Shown here piece by piece: positions 47,701 to 60,291 of a stretch of DNA of 64,000 nt. Origin of the DNA: Eutrigla gurnardus. Its lineage: Eukaryota; Chordata; Actinopteri; Perciformes; Triglidae. The first letter of the stretch is position 1, and each line of letters opens with the position of its first letter. Position numbers and translations under genes: made by a program. The stretch spans positions 9,867,151-9,931,150 of the forward strand of contig OY741275.1 in the NCBI GenBank assembly GCA_963514095.1, written 5' to 3'. The notes under the pieces were generated by a model. It saw only the letters and a program-made list of their open reading frames with translations, had not been told where the DNA came from and ran no database searches.

Positions 47701-50700
47701 ATTTTTTTTTGGTCATCCAGGCAGGTGTTCACACAAGCTCGGTGAGAAGCCTACGGTATGGTTGGTTGTCTTATGCACTGGGCGAGAGGACGACGCCGCG
47801 GTTAAAGCAGAACAGCAAAATCATCACCTTGGATGGCAACTTGGCCTCAGGGAAAGGAGCACTGGCCCAGAAGCTGGCTGACAAGCTAGGTAACTATGTC
47901 ACTGTTGGCATCCTTCACCAGAGTTTGCAGCAGCATTTACTCAAGCAGAGGTATCTCAGGTTTATAGTCATGCATGAGTGGATGAAGGCGTTTGCAGGCG
48001 AAAAACCTTCAATAATTTGTTGAACCATGGTGCTAAAATGTTTTGACTCATATCAGTCAGCAAATGTATTTGTCATGCTCCTATACATAACTGCATATGC
48101 ATCCTTTTGACATTTTGGGGAATGCTTGTTGTCTTCGGAGTAATATGATTCAATTATTGATTCACATGTCACATTAACCCAAGCAACCATTGACTGAGCT
48201 GCTTGGGTAATTCTATGGGAAGACAATGTGGACAATATTTTGTGTTGAAAACATTGGTTGTGTTACGTCACTGCTGTCATAATAAATACATATATTTATT
48301 TTGTTGAGTTGCCTCTTATCGACATGCCGTGAATTAATGTGGCTATTAGTGTTGTGATGCTCTGCATCACAGCTCGTGGATTGTGGGATGCTTTGAATTG
48401 TGGGATGCTATGAAGCCACTATAAAAGGTATAATTATTCTCACATTTGAATGCTACAAAAGTCCCTGTATAGTGAGTAGTGAGTGATTTTGGATACAGCC
48501 AACAGCTTCTAACTCTGTTTCTACAGGGATGCACTACATGCCCGAGCCAGACACTTTCTACATGGACAAGATGACCGGGGAGAAGGAGCCCCTTCCCGTC
48601 GACTTCAACGGGATGTGCAGCCTGGAGAAGTTCTACGCGGACCCCAAAGCCGCTGACGGGAACAGCTACAGACTGCAGCTGTGGATGTACGTCATGAGGC
48701 TGCTGCAGTACGCCGACGCCATCGAACACCTGCTCACAACAGGTATCGCTCACGCACAGATGCACCTCAGTGTCAAGTCAGGTCATTTACATGGCTACGA
48801 GCGCATTTTACATAATGCATGTATGGACATTAGCAGCCCTCATGATGGTGTTTTAAGTAATACCATTTAGAAATGTGTGTGAAAGAGTATTTACAGTGGG
48901 GGGAAAAGCATTTTTTTTTTTTTGCATGGCAATTGTATCAATACATGACCGTCAAGTATCAATATTTTAATATATAAACTATTAATATTGCAAATAAAAA
49001 TTAAACATCTTGGTAACAGTTGCTTTTTCAGACCACTAGATGGTGCTGAGTTTTTTTTTTCTGGTGCGTCATGGGTAAAGACTGGATTTGGAGTGAGATG
49101 AACCGAGTAAAAATGTTTGGTTTTTCATATTTAATAAAGATAAAAACAGTATAATTTGCCATTAAAAAGATCTAAATGTATCGCAGTAAATGTTATCACA
49201 ATACTCCGCATATAGAAAAATATTTAAAATGTGAATACGATGGTATTGTGATGATATTGTATTGCGGGGCCTCTGGTTGTTACAGCGTATTAACAGTGTA
49301 TTGAACATGCTGTGTCTCAGGACAAGGAGTGATCCTTGAGCGTTCTCCCTTCAGTGACGTTGTCTTCCTGGAGGCCATGTTCAAAGAGGGATACATCAGG
49401 AAGGAGTGTGAGTATTCAGCCATTCAAAGGAGCAGCCTTTTGCCTTGAAATCCTGTTCTGTTTTTGTCTCATAAAGAGACGATCATGAAAAGAAATGTTA
49501 AGTGTGGTTATGTGTATTGCACAAACAAAGTGTGCTTGTGGTCTAATGCTGGTTCCGCCTACACAGTATCAGCCCCAAGGCCACGGCCGTCCCTTTGACC
49601 AATACACAGTCGTAATTTTCATCCATTTGAAGGATCGACAGTCCGTTTTGTCCTCTTCGTACGACCCATTAGTAGCATGGGGTCGCATACAGGCGGCTTC
49701 AAACACCATTATTTCCTTAAGATGTTTCCAGAAGTCAGTCCGAAGCACTTCCTTCCAGATCACGACCAGCGATGATTACTCGGGGGCTGACGTGAAGTCT
49801 GCCATGTGTCTCAGCCACGTCACCGCATTTATAATGTGACATAGTACATATGGTGTCGTCTGAGCCAGGTGTTAATGAAATATCCTGTGACTTGCAGGCG
49901 TGCAGCACTACAACGATATCAAAAACATTAGCATCTGTGAGTTCCTGCCTCCGCACCTCGTCATCTATGTTGACCTGCCAGCCGAGGAGGTGCAGAAGAA
50001 GCTGCAACAGAGCAGTGAGGTAGTGAGACACAGTCACCAGCCTCTCTATAACATGCTGTCATTCTGTCAAAGTAATTCACTCTTTCAAATCAAATGTATG
50101 AGAAGGATAGTATGAAATATTTTAATCTCTTTTATTCTTTATTATAAGCCCAACCTTCAGAATGTCCCCCTGACATATCTGAAGAGCATTGAGGACAGCT
50201 ACAAGAAAACTTTCCTGCCCAAAATCAGGTGAGATATAAATTACACATAAATCATACAGGATTCTTATGTGATTTTATTTATTTTTATTTTTTTTAAACA
50301 ACCACCTCGTAGCTGGTTTGTGTTTACTTCCTTCTTTTGTTTTGCCTACTGATTGCCTCACTAAGGTTTGTGTGTTTTATTTCCTTTAGTGAAACATCAG
50401 AACTGCTTGCATATGATGCAACCCAAGCCCAAGATGTTGAAAGGGTAAAACTTTACTGGACAGTTAGTTATCTGGTTGAATAATCATTTCTTTGGATGTC
50501 ATTTTGATCCTTTAAATCTATCTGCTATTTCGGTCGACGGCCTATTTATTGCTTGCTGTTCCACAGGTGGCGGAAGACATCGATTACTTGAAGTTTGACA
50601 AAGGGCCGTGGCTGGAGCAGGACGACGTCACCTACCACCACATGAGGATGCTGTGAGTTATTGACCAATGTTATACGTTTCCACATTTAAATGCAAATTG

Positions 50701-52606
50701 CACGGAGGAAGCGCTCCAACAGGTGAAGTCAGATTCATAACCTCAGCCTCCGTTTGTCATACTCATTATGGATAAATATGCAAAGTACCTGAAACGAATC
50801 ACGCGGAGAAGTCAAATGCAGATTGCCTTTTTATATGCTGCACTCCACGCACAGATCAGCATGCAAGCTTTGCTTTGAGCTGATGTTTTTGCCGTCTTTT
50901 TCCTCTGTTTTACAGCGTGGAAGACAAACACAAGGTGGCAACGCTGACCCACATACCAAAGTTTCTACCGGAGATAACCATCGGGGCTCACGACTATGAT
51001 GAAAAGTACTATGCCTTTAAATCGGTATGTAGAGACAAGATGTACACAATTTAATCATAATTTGGTTGACATGAATTGTGATGACATGGCAAAAAAAAAA
51101 AAAAATCACATGCACAAAGCATGGGATAAGAGATGTGGAGATCTGGTGGGCTGGGATCAGGAGGCCCCGCCCCTCCCCCACAGGCAGAGAGGGCACAGTG
51201 AGGCCTGGATAATGGGTGCTGTAAAGCTCATGGCCGTCCCTGAACCACCGATATTGTAACACAAGTAGGGCTGCATGATATACAGCTTCAGCATTGACAT
51301 TGCAATGTGTGGATGTGTAATAGTCATATTGCAGCATGTGTGACGTTGGCCAATTATGTTTAACACGTAAAAATCGTTTTCAAGACTGATCCAGTATTTC
51401 TGGGTCATTACACTCTAGGTCGGCCCGCCCCACTTTAATGGTGAACTCTATAAATTGCACTTACGATCATTTACACTGTCCACTCTGTGGGAGGATCCCC
51501 TCCCCAGCGAGATAATTTCCCTGTAGCGGTAGGAGCGACGGTTGGGTTGAAGGTGGCTCACGGATCCGACCACAGCAGCCCTCGTCTTGACCTCGCCGCT
51601 TCCCGGGGAGAAAGATTCCGTCAAATGTTGATGTTAATGTGTCTTTGATCGCTAATATGGGCTCATGTATTAGCCTGCCTTGAGTTCACTGTAAACAAAG
51701 AATAAGAATGTTTTTTTCTGTTATAGCTTATGCTGATAAATTAAAAGGTGGTTCTGCTTCTTGCTGTTGGCTGCTAACAATTAGATGTTATTTTTTGTCA
51801 TAATTAACAGCTGTATTATCTTGTCATGATCCCTTTATTTGAACATGATATTGAGGATCCCTGCCTTTGTCCCCTCTGTTCTTTTTATATTGAATCATTT
51901 ATTTCTCTACCATTTGCCATGTGATGTCCTGTCGCGATGGAGCTAATTTTCTTCTGCTGAAATATCGAACAACTCGTAGTTTCAAGAAGGCAAATGCCAG
52001 ATGTGGAATATTCTGCAAGGCTTTTGGTATCATCAGTCTTGCAGGGAAACATTTGGGTCTGACCTTTTCTGTTTATTGACTGGAGACTTTTTGTCTCCCC
52101 TTGCTGCAAAAAAAAAATCAGGCTGCGTAATACTACAGGAGGCTGTGACCTGACATTTAGTTCTGAGCCTGGATCTCAGTGGAAAGAATGAGAACTGTGA
52201 CACGTGGTGGCAAATCTCCCTCCGCACACTTGAGTTGACGAAGTAAAGTCATGGAAGGACGTTCTCAACACTGATGTATTACAGCTCCTGTTAAATTTAT
52301 GAAAAACTATTGAATAACAGTCAAAAAACCCGAGGGTGTGCAAACTGTGGCAAGTTAACAGTTGTTTTTTTTACTTGATGATTTTAACCTCAGATTCAGT
52401 TGAAATTCAAAGTTCTTTGGCAACAAGCAAAAAGAGTGATCGTATCTTAACAAGCTGTTTTGTATGCGATTCTGTTGTTTTGAATGTTCAAGGCTGGTGC
52501 CTTTCAGTTTGATTGCCAATTTGTTTTGTCCTTGTAGCTCCCTGGGAAGAAGTATGCCCCTGGTTATAATGCAGATGTCGGAGACAAATACATCTGGCTG
52601 AAGTGA
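44783..52606 (+). CDS. ndufa10: NADH:ubiquinone oxidoreductase subunit A10 (complex I, 42 kDa), 10 coding exons
   Basis: Accessory subunit of mitochondrial complex I on the matrix side, built on a deoxyribonucleoside-kinase fold. Exons: 44783-44857, 47721-47889, 48527-48742, 49321-49407, 49898-50019, 50149-50228, 50390-50444, 50567-50652, 50916-51024 and 52538-52606. All introns are GT-AG and phases agree. The total is 1068 nt, 355 residues plus TGA, the same length as the human protein. Residues 1-30 are a basic targeting presequence (MALMGIRLVIPSGVTAFKAV). The degenerate P-loop GNLASGKGALA (64-74) has Gly where kinases have Ser/Thr. Conserved blocks follow: CSLEKFYADP, SYRLQLWMY, LERSPFSDVVFLEAMF, LPPHLVIYVDLP, YLKFDKGPW, FLPEITIGAH and the terminal LPGKKYAPGY...DKYIWLK. 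The start has a fair context (ATCATGG). The exon 6 acceptor is AAG rather than CAG/TAG. Intron 1 (2.9 kb) holds transposon debris. Confidence 0.96.
45300..46150 (-). mobile_element. Rex1-like LINE fragment, antisense in NDUFA10 intron 1
   Basis: Read on the minus strand, 46130-46000 encodes a degraded reverse-transcriptase region. AKYDNNGIIKFTEDTTVIGL corresponds to the FADDTTVVGL active-site block of Rex1/Babar LINEs, with FADD altered to FTED. Further down, KKAQQRLCFLQLLR (about 45845-45790) matches the conserved KRAQQRLFFLRRL region. Multiple frameshifts make it inactive. The lower boundary (45300-45480) is the probable 3' UTR and is uncertain. Confidence 0.7.
47056..47268. mobile_element. 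213-bp MITE with TTTAA target duplication
   Basis: Termini CCTCCTAAGACCTG and CAGGTCTTAAGAGG are inverted repeats with one mismatch. Each is flanked by TTTAA (47051-47055 and 47269-47273). A TTAA-containing duplication suggests piggyBac-like mobilisation, though piggyBac would give TTAA exactly. No coding capacity. In NDUFA10 intron 1, about 450 bp before exon 2. Confidence 0.75.
51262..51345. mobile_element. DNA-transposon end fragment in NDUFA10 intron 9
   Basis: AGTAGGGCTGCATGATATAC resembles the common fish transposon terminus TAGGGCTGCACGAT. A similar start, ATTAGGGCTGCATGATTGTGG, lies at about 46969 in intron 1. Neither has a recognisable opposite end. Confidence 0.3.
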
Positions 52607-52709
52607 GTGAGGCCACAGCCCTGTCGCTGATCCAACCCTCGTTGCCGGCTGATCGGCTCCTTGAGTGAACTCCCTCTCTCCTGTTGTACATCTGAAATAA
52701 TAACTATGT

Positions 52710-52715
52710 ATTAAA
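52710..52715 (+). terminator. ndufa10: NDUFA10 polyadenylation signal ATTAAA
   Basis: ATTAAA lies 104 nt after the stop codon, followed within about 25 nt by a T/G-rich stretch (GTGTCTTTTGTTCTG). This is the commonest variant of AATAAA and predicts a short 3' UTR ending near 52735. Confidence 0.65.
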
Positions 52716-52864
52716 AGACAAAATTTTGAATCGTAAATGTGTCTTTTGTTCTGAATCTGCATGCCGAGACGATGGACACATTCCTCACGTAGGATCATGA
52801 TACAAAGTTGGGTCATTTGTCGATATTTAAAAACAAAAAACAAAAGAGTGTTAATTGTTGTCTC

Positions 52865-53015
52865 TCAGCGCCGGCCTAGTATCCGGTACCTTCTTCCTGT
52901 CCTCAACTGGGGAGAAATCGCCGTTATCCGCATGGCTGGGGTCCTTAATGATTCTCCTCAGCTTATTCTTGCGGTGCCTGGTGTAAATCCTTTAGGCAGG
53001 GATAGAGCACGGCCT
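52865..53015 (-). mobile_element. Rex1-like LINE fragment, decayed
   Basis: ATGGCTGGGGTCCTTAATGA and CTTGCGGTGCCTGGTGTAAA match, in antisense, the RRCxRKAxRIIKDPSHP-type segment of Rex1 LINE C-termini. Frames are broken. The end is not clear, and sequence after about 53060 is unassigned. Confidence 0.4.
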
Positions 53016-53852
53016 ATTAGCTGCTGTTTGCTAGGAGGGGGCACTTGTTCTAATCAAGAATTGATTGCCAACACAGATACAAGGATAAGCTGGTCTCAGT
53101 GGGAGAGTATACCAGAATGCAGGGAAATCACCAATATCTTGCTTCCCGCTGCCAGATCTGGGCTCCCTCTTCACCACCAACAGTCCGGTGCAGCGTCCAG
53201 GCTGTACAATCTAATCTAGCCATATTAAATTGCTCACCACTGGATAGAGAATGGATTGCAACACATCCAAGACGTCGCATATCAATGGCTTTGGGGAGCT
53301 GGAGACGTGCGTCTGGAGGCCCCGAGGATGAAGGAAGAGCAAAAAAAAGAAGAAAGAAATATTGTAACATCCTTGAACCTAGAGGCTGAATTATGATGCC
53401 CTGCTTTCTTTCGGCTTGAATGGCCACATGATAGTTTGAAATGAAAGGCTGCTTCTCAGGACATCAAAAGCCCAGACTGCCTGCGTAGACACATAAAGAC
53501 ATTGACTAGACTGAGTTCAGTTGTATTTGTGCTGCTGTGGAATTCATTTTCAACTATTGACTATTAAATGTGGCTCAGTATGTTACGATAAGCCAAACAG
53601 GAGTTTCTTTTTATTCAAGAAGGCCAATTTTCCTCAGTCTACCTCTCTCAAACATTGGTCAAATTTAACCCTTTCTTTTCATACTCTGTATGATTTCAGC
53701 ATGGGGAGCCGCTGACCTGAATGCCACTCTGATCGCGATAATGATCGCAGTTTCAGTTTAAGATGCTGCCACCAGCTTCAGTCAAATGAAATTCATATCT
53801 ATTATCTCCACATGAACGAAGTCTTCAACATCACAGGGATAGGTGGCTCCTA

Positions 53853-55244
53853 CAGTTGTGTTTAAAATAATAGCAGTGTGATTAAAAAAAATTGAGTGAA
53901 ACTCAAAATCCTTATACTAGCTTTTATTTCCTTACACACTGCGGTCTATTCCAAATCAAAACATGAAGAATTTCTCAAATTTCTTACTTTCTTACTTCAC
54001 AGAAAGTGAAGAAAAGGGGATATAAGCCTGTTCCAAAAATAGCAGTGTCTGCATTTTTCTTTACAAACTCAAACATTTACTGTATGAACGGAAAAATCCC
54101 TGAAGATTTAGTTTTCACTCAAATAATATTTAGTGGTATGACTTCCGTTTCTGAGAACTCATCTGTGTTGCATGGAGTCGACCAACATCTGGCACCTGTG
54201 AACAGGTATTCCAGCCCAGGACGATTGCACTACATTCCACAATTCCTCTGCATTTCTTGGTTTTGCCTCAGAAACGGCACCCCACAAGTTTTCTACTGGA
54301 TTTAGGTCCGGGGATTGGGCTGGCCACTCATAACGTTAATCTTGTTAGTCTGGAACCAAGATGCTGCTTGCTTCCTGGTGTGTTTGGGGTCACTGTCTTA
54401 TTGAAACACCCAATTCAAGGGCATTTCCTCTTCGGCATAAGGCAACATGACCTCTTTGAGTATTTTCATGTATCTAAACTGATCCATGATCCCTGGTATG
54501 CAATAAACACCACATGAGAAACATGCCCATGTCATGATGCATGCGCCACCATGCTTCACTGACTTCACAGTTTACTGAGGCTTGAATTCAGTGTTTGAGG
54601 GTCATCAGACAAACTGTCTGCGGCCCTTAGACCCAAAAAGAACAATCTTGCTTTCATCAGTCCACAAAATGTTTCCCCATTTCTCTTTAGGCCAGTCAAT
54701 GCGTTCTTTGGCAAATTGTTTTTTCACTTTGCTTCTTGCCGATAGGTTGGCTTCACATAGGCTTCTTCTAATTGTTATTATTTTAAAGCATTTGAGATCA
54801 TTTTAGCTGAGCAGCCTATCATTTTCAGCACTTCTATGTTTTACCCCCTCCAATCAACTGTTTAATCAGAGTATGCTGTTTTTCTGTACAATGTCTGGAA
54901 CGACCCATTTTACTCTGATTTTCAGAGACAAATGCACTACAACCAGCATGGAAAACATTTGCTGCCTTCGTCCTTAAATAAGGGCCACCTGTATGACACC
55001 TGTTTTTTCATAGAATGAATGACCTCACTAATTGAACTCCACACTGCTATTATTTTGAACACGCCCCTTTCAATTAATGATTCAATTACACATAATCAGC
55101 AGCATGCTTGTCATGACTGTTGGGCCTGTTTGTTTTCTATTCTATACCTACTAGTAAATTATTTGGCATGTAGAAATATAATTACTAAAAACAGTGATTC
55201 ATCTGGTTATATTAGCGATGATGCTATTATTTTGAACATAACTG
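53853..55244 (-). mobile_element. Tc1/mariner transposon, degenerate transposase
   Basis: Termini CAGTTGTGTTTAAAATAATAG and, on the minus strand from 55244, CAGTTATGTTCAAAATAATAG are inverted repeats. Each is flanked by TA (53851-53852, 55245-55246), the Tc1/mariner target. At 1.39 kb it has the usual size. The minus strand carries a broken transposase reading frame: pieces include GGGACIMTW-like sequence near 54540 and DSDPKHTRKQ near 54390 (second catalytic Asp region). The following SPDLNPIE-like block is damaged near 54310. Stops and frameshifts make it inactive. Confidence 0.9.
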
Positions 55245-55539
55245 TACTTGCACTAATGGGTCAGGCGTCATGGACTACAAAAGAAGAAATTGTGACTTAA
55301 CTTTACATATATAAATGACCGGCTCCTTTTCACAGTAAGCCTCCAACACTAATGATGTGCTAACATACTCTGCTAATGTTAGCTCCACAGGTTTTTACAT
55401 AGAATTGTAACATTTTTAAGGACGTTAATCTCCTTCCACCTCTCCAGGGAACAAGTATCACTATTAAACAACTTTTAACCAGGACGAGCTCTGAAGCCAC
55501 AAAAAAGCTTAAACATTTGTGTAAGAGTTGTACTCCCGG

Positions 55540-56020
55540 GTAGGATGCCGTCTCTGGCAGCCCGTAGGCTCACACATTGGTACACCTTTATAAAGTATAT
55601 AAGGCAATTCTTGGACTGCTGCCACACAACTTATGTGATTTTATCAATCGGTAAAATACTGGACAATATGCATTGTGCTCCCAGGACCTTTTTATGCTCT
55701 CTGTCGCAAATGCTCGGACAGAAATTGGGAAAGGAGCTTTTGGGTATTCTGCTCCCTCAGCCTGGAATTTATTACAGAATACTTAGAAGCAGATTCCATA
55801 AGATGTCAATGTAACTGAATAGGCTCCATAACTGGCTCACAGAAAGTTTCTTCACCAATTGTTTTTTTAATGTAAATCTTAGTGTTTTAAAAGGTGTTTG
55901 TCTCCATTTGTATGTTTGTAAATGTGTATTTGCTGCCGACTGTTTTGGCCAGGTCTCCCTTGAAAAAGAGGTTTTTAATCTCAACAGGACAAACCTGGTT
56001 AGATAATGATAAAATAAAAA
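55540..56020 (+). mobile_element. LINE 3' fragment, decayed
   Basis: At about 55720-55790 a broken frame reads LGKELLGILLPQPG with an alternative frame GKGAFGYSAPSAWNLLQN, matching the KTAFSFSAPSTWNxLQ block of fish LINE C-termini. The 3' UTR signature GGCCAGGTCTCCCTTGAAAA, then TTTTAATCTCAACAGGACAA and a short AATAAAATAAA end near 56020, fits. 5'-truncated. Confidence 0.65.
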
Positions 56021-56179
56021 AGTCTGTGGAGCAGATCCGGATAGTTGTCAGACCCTGGTCGGAGCTGATGCCGCGCTATGATTGGCCAGTCAGTGTTTGA
56101 CGGGCGGGACCTACTAAACTGTCAATTGAGCTTAGCCGTGAGCCTACGATGTCACTTCCCCGATGGGAATGACTAGACG

Positions 56180-56545
56180 TCTACTTTAAGGATTCCAGTT
56201 GCATGCAGCATGACGGCTCGAAGCTCTTTCATCATGTTTACTTTGGACTGTGGGCTGTGCTCGCTGACCTGAGTCCGTGGATCTGAGATCCCTGCTCTGT
56301 TTGTATTCTTTAAGCATATGAGAGATGTATTCGGGGCCTGAACCCTTCAGTGATTTATAGATTAGTAGCAGCACTTTAAAATCTATTATGGAAATACCTG
56401 GAAGCCAGTGTCAGGATTTCAGAACTGGAGTAACGCTCAGTTCTCTTAGTCCTAAAACCTGCTGCAATGCTGTAATGGTTCCCTTGGGGAGACCGGTTAA
56501 GAGGTCATTACTGTAGTCCATCCTACTGGAAAGAAAACCAGGGAT
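56180..56545 (-). mobile_element. LINE fragment, minus strand, decayed
   Basis: On the minus strand 56374-56280 reads LLLIYKSLKGSGPEYISHML then RDLRSTD, the LxxYKxLNGLAPxYLSxLL...RSLRSSDQ pattern of fish LINE ORF2. The flank to 56540 (CTGTAGTCCATCCTACTGGA) is typical 3'-region sequence of such repeats. Frame lost at 56270. Confidence 0.55.
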
Positions 56546-59500
56546 TATCTCTTAATCATTTGACACCAAACCTTTGTCGCTATTACAAGATAGTGAGGTT
56601 GCTTTGAGCGAGGACGAGCTCTGTGAGGACGTCCACTCCCACAGAGAGGTCTCCCCACAAGGACAGAGAGTTGGTTCAACCTCTGTAAACCTTGGAGGTT
56701 GATGGAAGTTCTGCCTTCCACAGAAATGATGTTGTTCTCTTTCCAAACCTCCAGACCCTGAGGTACCCCCAAAGGAGCCCGAGGGGAGCACTGTCAGAAG
56801 GTTCCTGGACAAAATGCTTTATGTCAAATGGGAAGTTGCAGAGAGCAATGGAGAAATTTCCGTCTGAGCAGTTGCTATATTTCATGTCTCGGAGTCAGTC
56901 ACATCCTTTATGACAAGTTCAAACTGCCCTAGGAACTGAAGAGATGAAATAAAAGAAAAGCAACCTAAAGGCAGACATAAAGACAATAAATAAATGCTTG
57001 TCACAAAGTGTCCTAATCTGATATCCTGTCAGTTAACAATACTAAATTACTGTACATCCCATGCAGTAAGGCCGAGTTAAGCGCAAAAAAAGAGAGAAAA
57101 GAAGTACACAGGTCACTCAAAGTGTTATAAAGACAGAAATCAACTCTGGACAGTCAGACAGCGGAGGCCAGGGGCATGCCAGGAGCTGAAAGGAGGTTGT
57201 CGACTTGCACTCCTGGTGCCGGAGGACCAGGGCTACTCAGACAAAGGCAGTGTGAATAATTGACAGTACAACGGCTTGGTGCAGTCACATTGAACTAATG
57301 GAGGATGAAAAACATGAAGTCTGGTGAAAGGAAGTGATCGCACAATCCTGTCTGGTTAATGTGACACAGGTGGGGAGAAAAGGTCACATTTCAGAAGTGG
57401 GAGTAAAAAGCACAGACTGTAGAGAGAAAAATAGATAAATGCAGCAGCAGTGATGTCACAAGTGTGTCAGCGTGAAGCCAGGAAAACCAGCAGCCTGTAA
57501 TGGGGTGAGATGCCTGTTAAACAGGAAGCCACTCCAGGTCTCCTACCCCTAATGATTCAGGCTGTTCTCACCCACCGTTCATAGCGAGGCCTAATCAATC
57601 CGTAGTGTTATCCACATAATCTGGAGCCAGGAACGGTGATGTTGTATAAAGAGGGACAAAGGGGGTCAGGCTGGTCTAAAAACACAGGACTTTCACCCAG
57701 TAGAAATCTGTTCCTGTCCCCATTTAAACCCAGAAGTCAACGTCATTTTGTGGGGGACAGTGTTGTTCAAGGCAGACGTTAGCTCACTCTCTTAGCAAGA
57801 TGACACGACTGTAAAATGATCCAATGCTTAGAAGCTGCACAATATTAACTTTTAATACTTTTATATTCGAAAAAATGGAAGCTAACATTACTCTGTGCCT
57901 ACAAATAACTTGATCTTGCTTGTAGTGGTTAATCAGATGGATCCTGCTGTAATTTAAAGGCCTTGTATTGTTTTAAAAATGTTTTACACACTGTAATATT
58001 TGTATTTGCCACCGATCCATCCATCCATCCATTAGGTACTCCCGCCATCATTCACTGAGATGTGAATAATTTCTGACTTCATAGAAACTCACTGGATAAA
58101 ACCGTAATGCTGACCCAATTTTTCCTCCAATTATTTTACACACTTACTAAATATACAGTGCTCAATCAATTCCCCCCTGCTTTTGCCCAAGAGATCCAGT
58201 AATATACAGTTGAATATGAATGAAGACTGGAATTTGGGAGATTAAAAAATGCTGTCATTAATCACTGGCTGTACCAAGAAGCTGAATGGGCGTCTAGCTT
58301 TTGGAGGCAAATGATGGCTCGAGGAGCTTTGCCATGTGTTAATGATTAGGGAATTTGACATCCCTGAGGAGCACTTCACTAAAAGCCGACTTTAAAATTT
58401 AATTTAAAACCCACAGCTTCCAGGATTAAAACTAATTTAACGCTATACAGCAGGCTGATATTGAACATGTTGCACCAGAAAGCGCACTTTTCTTCCACAG
58501 AAATGCCTTGGGAAGCCCTGCAATGACTCAGTGGTGAAGCTGAGGGGAGATGATTGGTGCTCGGGGTTCATTTCTCAGCTGCAGTGAGTTGTGGCTGCTG
58601 CTCGGCATCATGGGAGCCCCTGAGCCTGGAAGAGAAACCCGGAGCAGGATGGAAAGGGAAAATTAAATCGCTGTAATCAACAAGGTTAATTACCATTCAT
58701 TAAGCACCTCGAAACAACCGCTTGCTAAACTCATTTCTTGGTGTCTTTTTCAGGGGGAAAGACTTGAAAAAAAGCTGGTCCGATGACAATCCATCAGGCT
58801 TTCGTCTGGGGGCAGCAGATGGCAGTGTTGCTATCTGGATGCATGCAGTCTGAAGACAAGGGGATTTTCCATAGGGAGGATTTTGACAGCATGAGTGCAG
58901 CTCCCAGCACATGTGCCTCTAAGTCACACCACCGAATAGAGAAATGCACGCTCCCAGCCTCTTGAGTTATTGTGTGCAACACCTTTCTCCCTCCACCTCG
59001 GCTGCTGTATACAAGATAATGAGAGGAGACGCGAGCTACTGAGACACTTTCCCACTGCATATTTCCATTGTAATGATTTCTTTTTACTGATATTCTCAAC
59101 ATTCAAGGATCATTTATTGTCAGTGTGCAACACAGGAATGCACACCTATATTATATGTTTTAGACAGCAGCAACAATGACAATCCTCTGGGCTGATAAAA
59201 TGGACGGCATCCCAACATCACAAATTCATCACCAGAGAAACATTTCCCAACAACGCTGACTATTTGAGTACCAAGCAGTCATCTTGGATTTTTTTTTTTG
59301 CAACCAGTGAAGGAAGTGACCATATTTGGAGTGCGGAGGAGCAACGGGTGAATTTGACGAACACAAGCAGCAGAGCGGCACCCCGAGCAGAGACCATACT
59401 GGATCTGGATCCATCTGGATTCAGGTGTGAAGCTGTTGTGGTTCCATCATTTGAGGTAAACTTTATAGCTAAGTTTTTCAGTCATCTTAGTAGCTAATTG

Positions 59501-60008
59501 CATTGGGAGCGTGGTAGCGACGGTAGCGTGGTAGCAATGCTGCGGTAGCAATGCTGTGGTAGCAACCTGTCAATCACAAAATAGCCACGCCCTAAAGCAT
59601 AACCTGCTTTATCGTCCCATATATGTTTTACTTTAAATGTGAACATAACTGGACACCTTTAATGAAGAAAACTAGTGATTGAGCCCATAAACTCATGTTT
59701 ACAATGTTTACTGAGAAGTGAGAAGTAGGGTCATTGTCAGATAGACTTCCGTGCAATCTTATTTCTCTTTGCATCCAGAGGAGTCGCCCCTGAAGGCACT
59801 TCAGTGTTGGCTTCACTTTTTAAAACCGGAGGTTGCCATCTTCTGCTGCCGCCGCCTTCTGCCGCCGCCTTCCTATCATCCCTCCAGGGTCCTGAGCTCT
59901 GTCCTGTGGTCGACTCATCAAGCGCAGCTTGATCCAGTTTGCCGTGATGGAACCAGGTCACTGTAAAGATGTGGACCTCCCATTGTTGGGTTAGCCTAAA
60001 GTATTATC
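56546..60008. other. Intergenic region, no gene recognised
   Basis: No coding exon identified. A short (ATCC)n run lies at 58013-58032. A segment at about 59765-59860 (GGCTTCACTTTTTAAAACCGG and CCGCCGCCTTC triplets) looks like a decayed dispersed repeat. Three tandem GGTAGC(G/A)-type units occur at 59510-59560. The moderately GC-rich stretch at 58750-58960 has no convincing frame. Confidence 0.45.
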
Positions 60009-60220
60009 TCATTCCCCTGACCGAACACAGGCGGGCAGGAGCATGCTGGGTAGTGGAGTAGCCTTAGGGGTTAGCTGGGTCAGCTCAGCTTCCACCTCAG
60101 CTCTCCTCCCTCTCTTCTTGGGGAGGTCGACATCCGGCGGCATTTGGTCCCGCAGGTCTGGCTTTGCTATTGGCTGGTGGGCGGAGGTTGTCTCAAGGTC
60201 CTGCATCCAACACCCACACA
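60009..60220 (-). mobile_element. LINE ORF fragment (N-terminal side of endonuclease)
   Basis: The minus strand reads PKKRGRRAEVEAELTQL then TPLPSMLLPACVRS, resembling the KRGRRAGxxVRLRRRxxxxPLPxIxLxNVRSL leader before the endonuclease in fish LINEs. It breaks off after about 70 codons. This rests on motif resemblance only. Confidence 0.45.
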
Positions 60221-60291
60221 TTATTTTCCAATGTTGATGAGTGTATTTTATCATATGCCCTTATGTGAGCTCACATAGAAATACTGGATGA

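Noticed and set aside
48529..48870. 113-codon ORF as a separate gene
   Set aside because: Only its first 72 codons are real, as NDUFA10 exon 3; the rest is read-through into intron 3.
52761..53427. Frames of 152 and 96-99 codons downstream of NDUFA10
   Set aside because: The first overlaps a decayed LINE piece; the others have no recognisable family or exon structure.
58700..59102. GC-richer stretch with overlapping frames on both strands
   Set aside because: It could be a conserved non-coding element, but no protein similarity or splice context supports an exon; conservation cannot be tested here.
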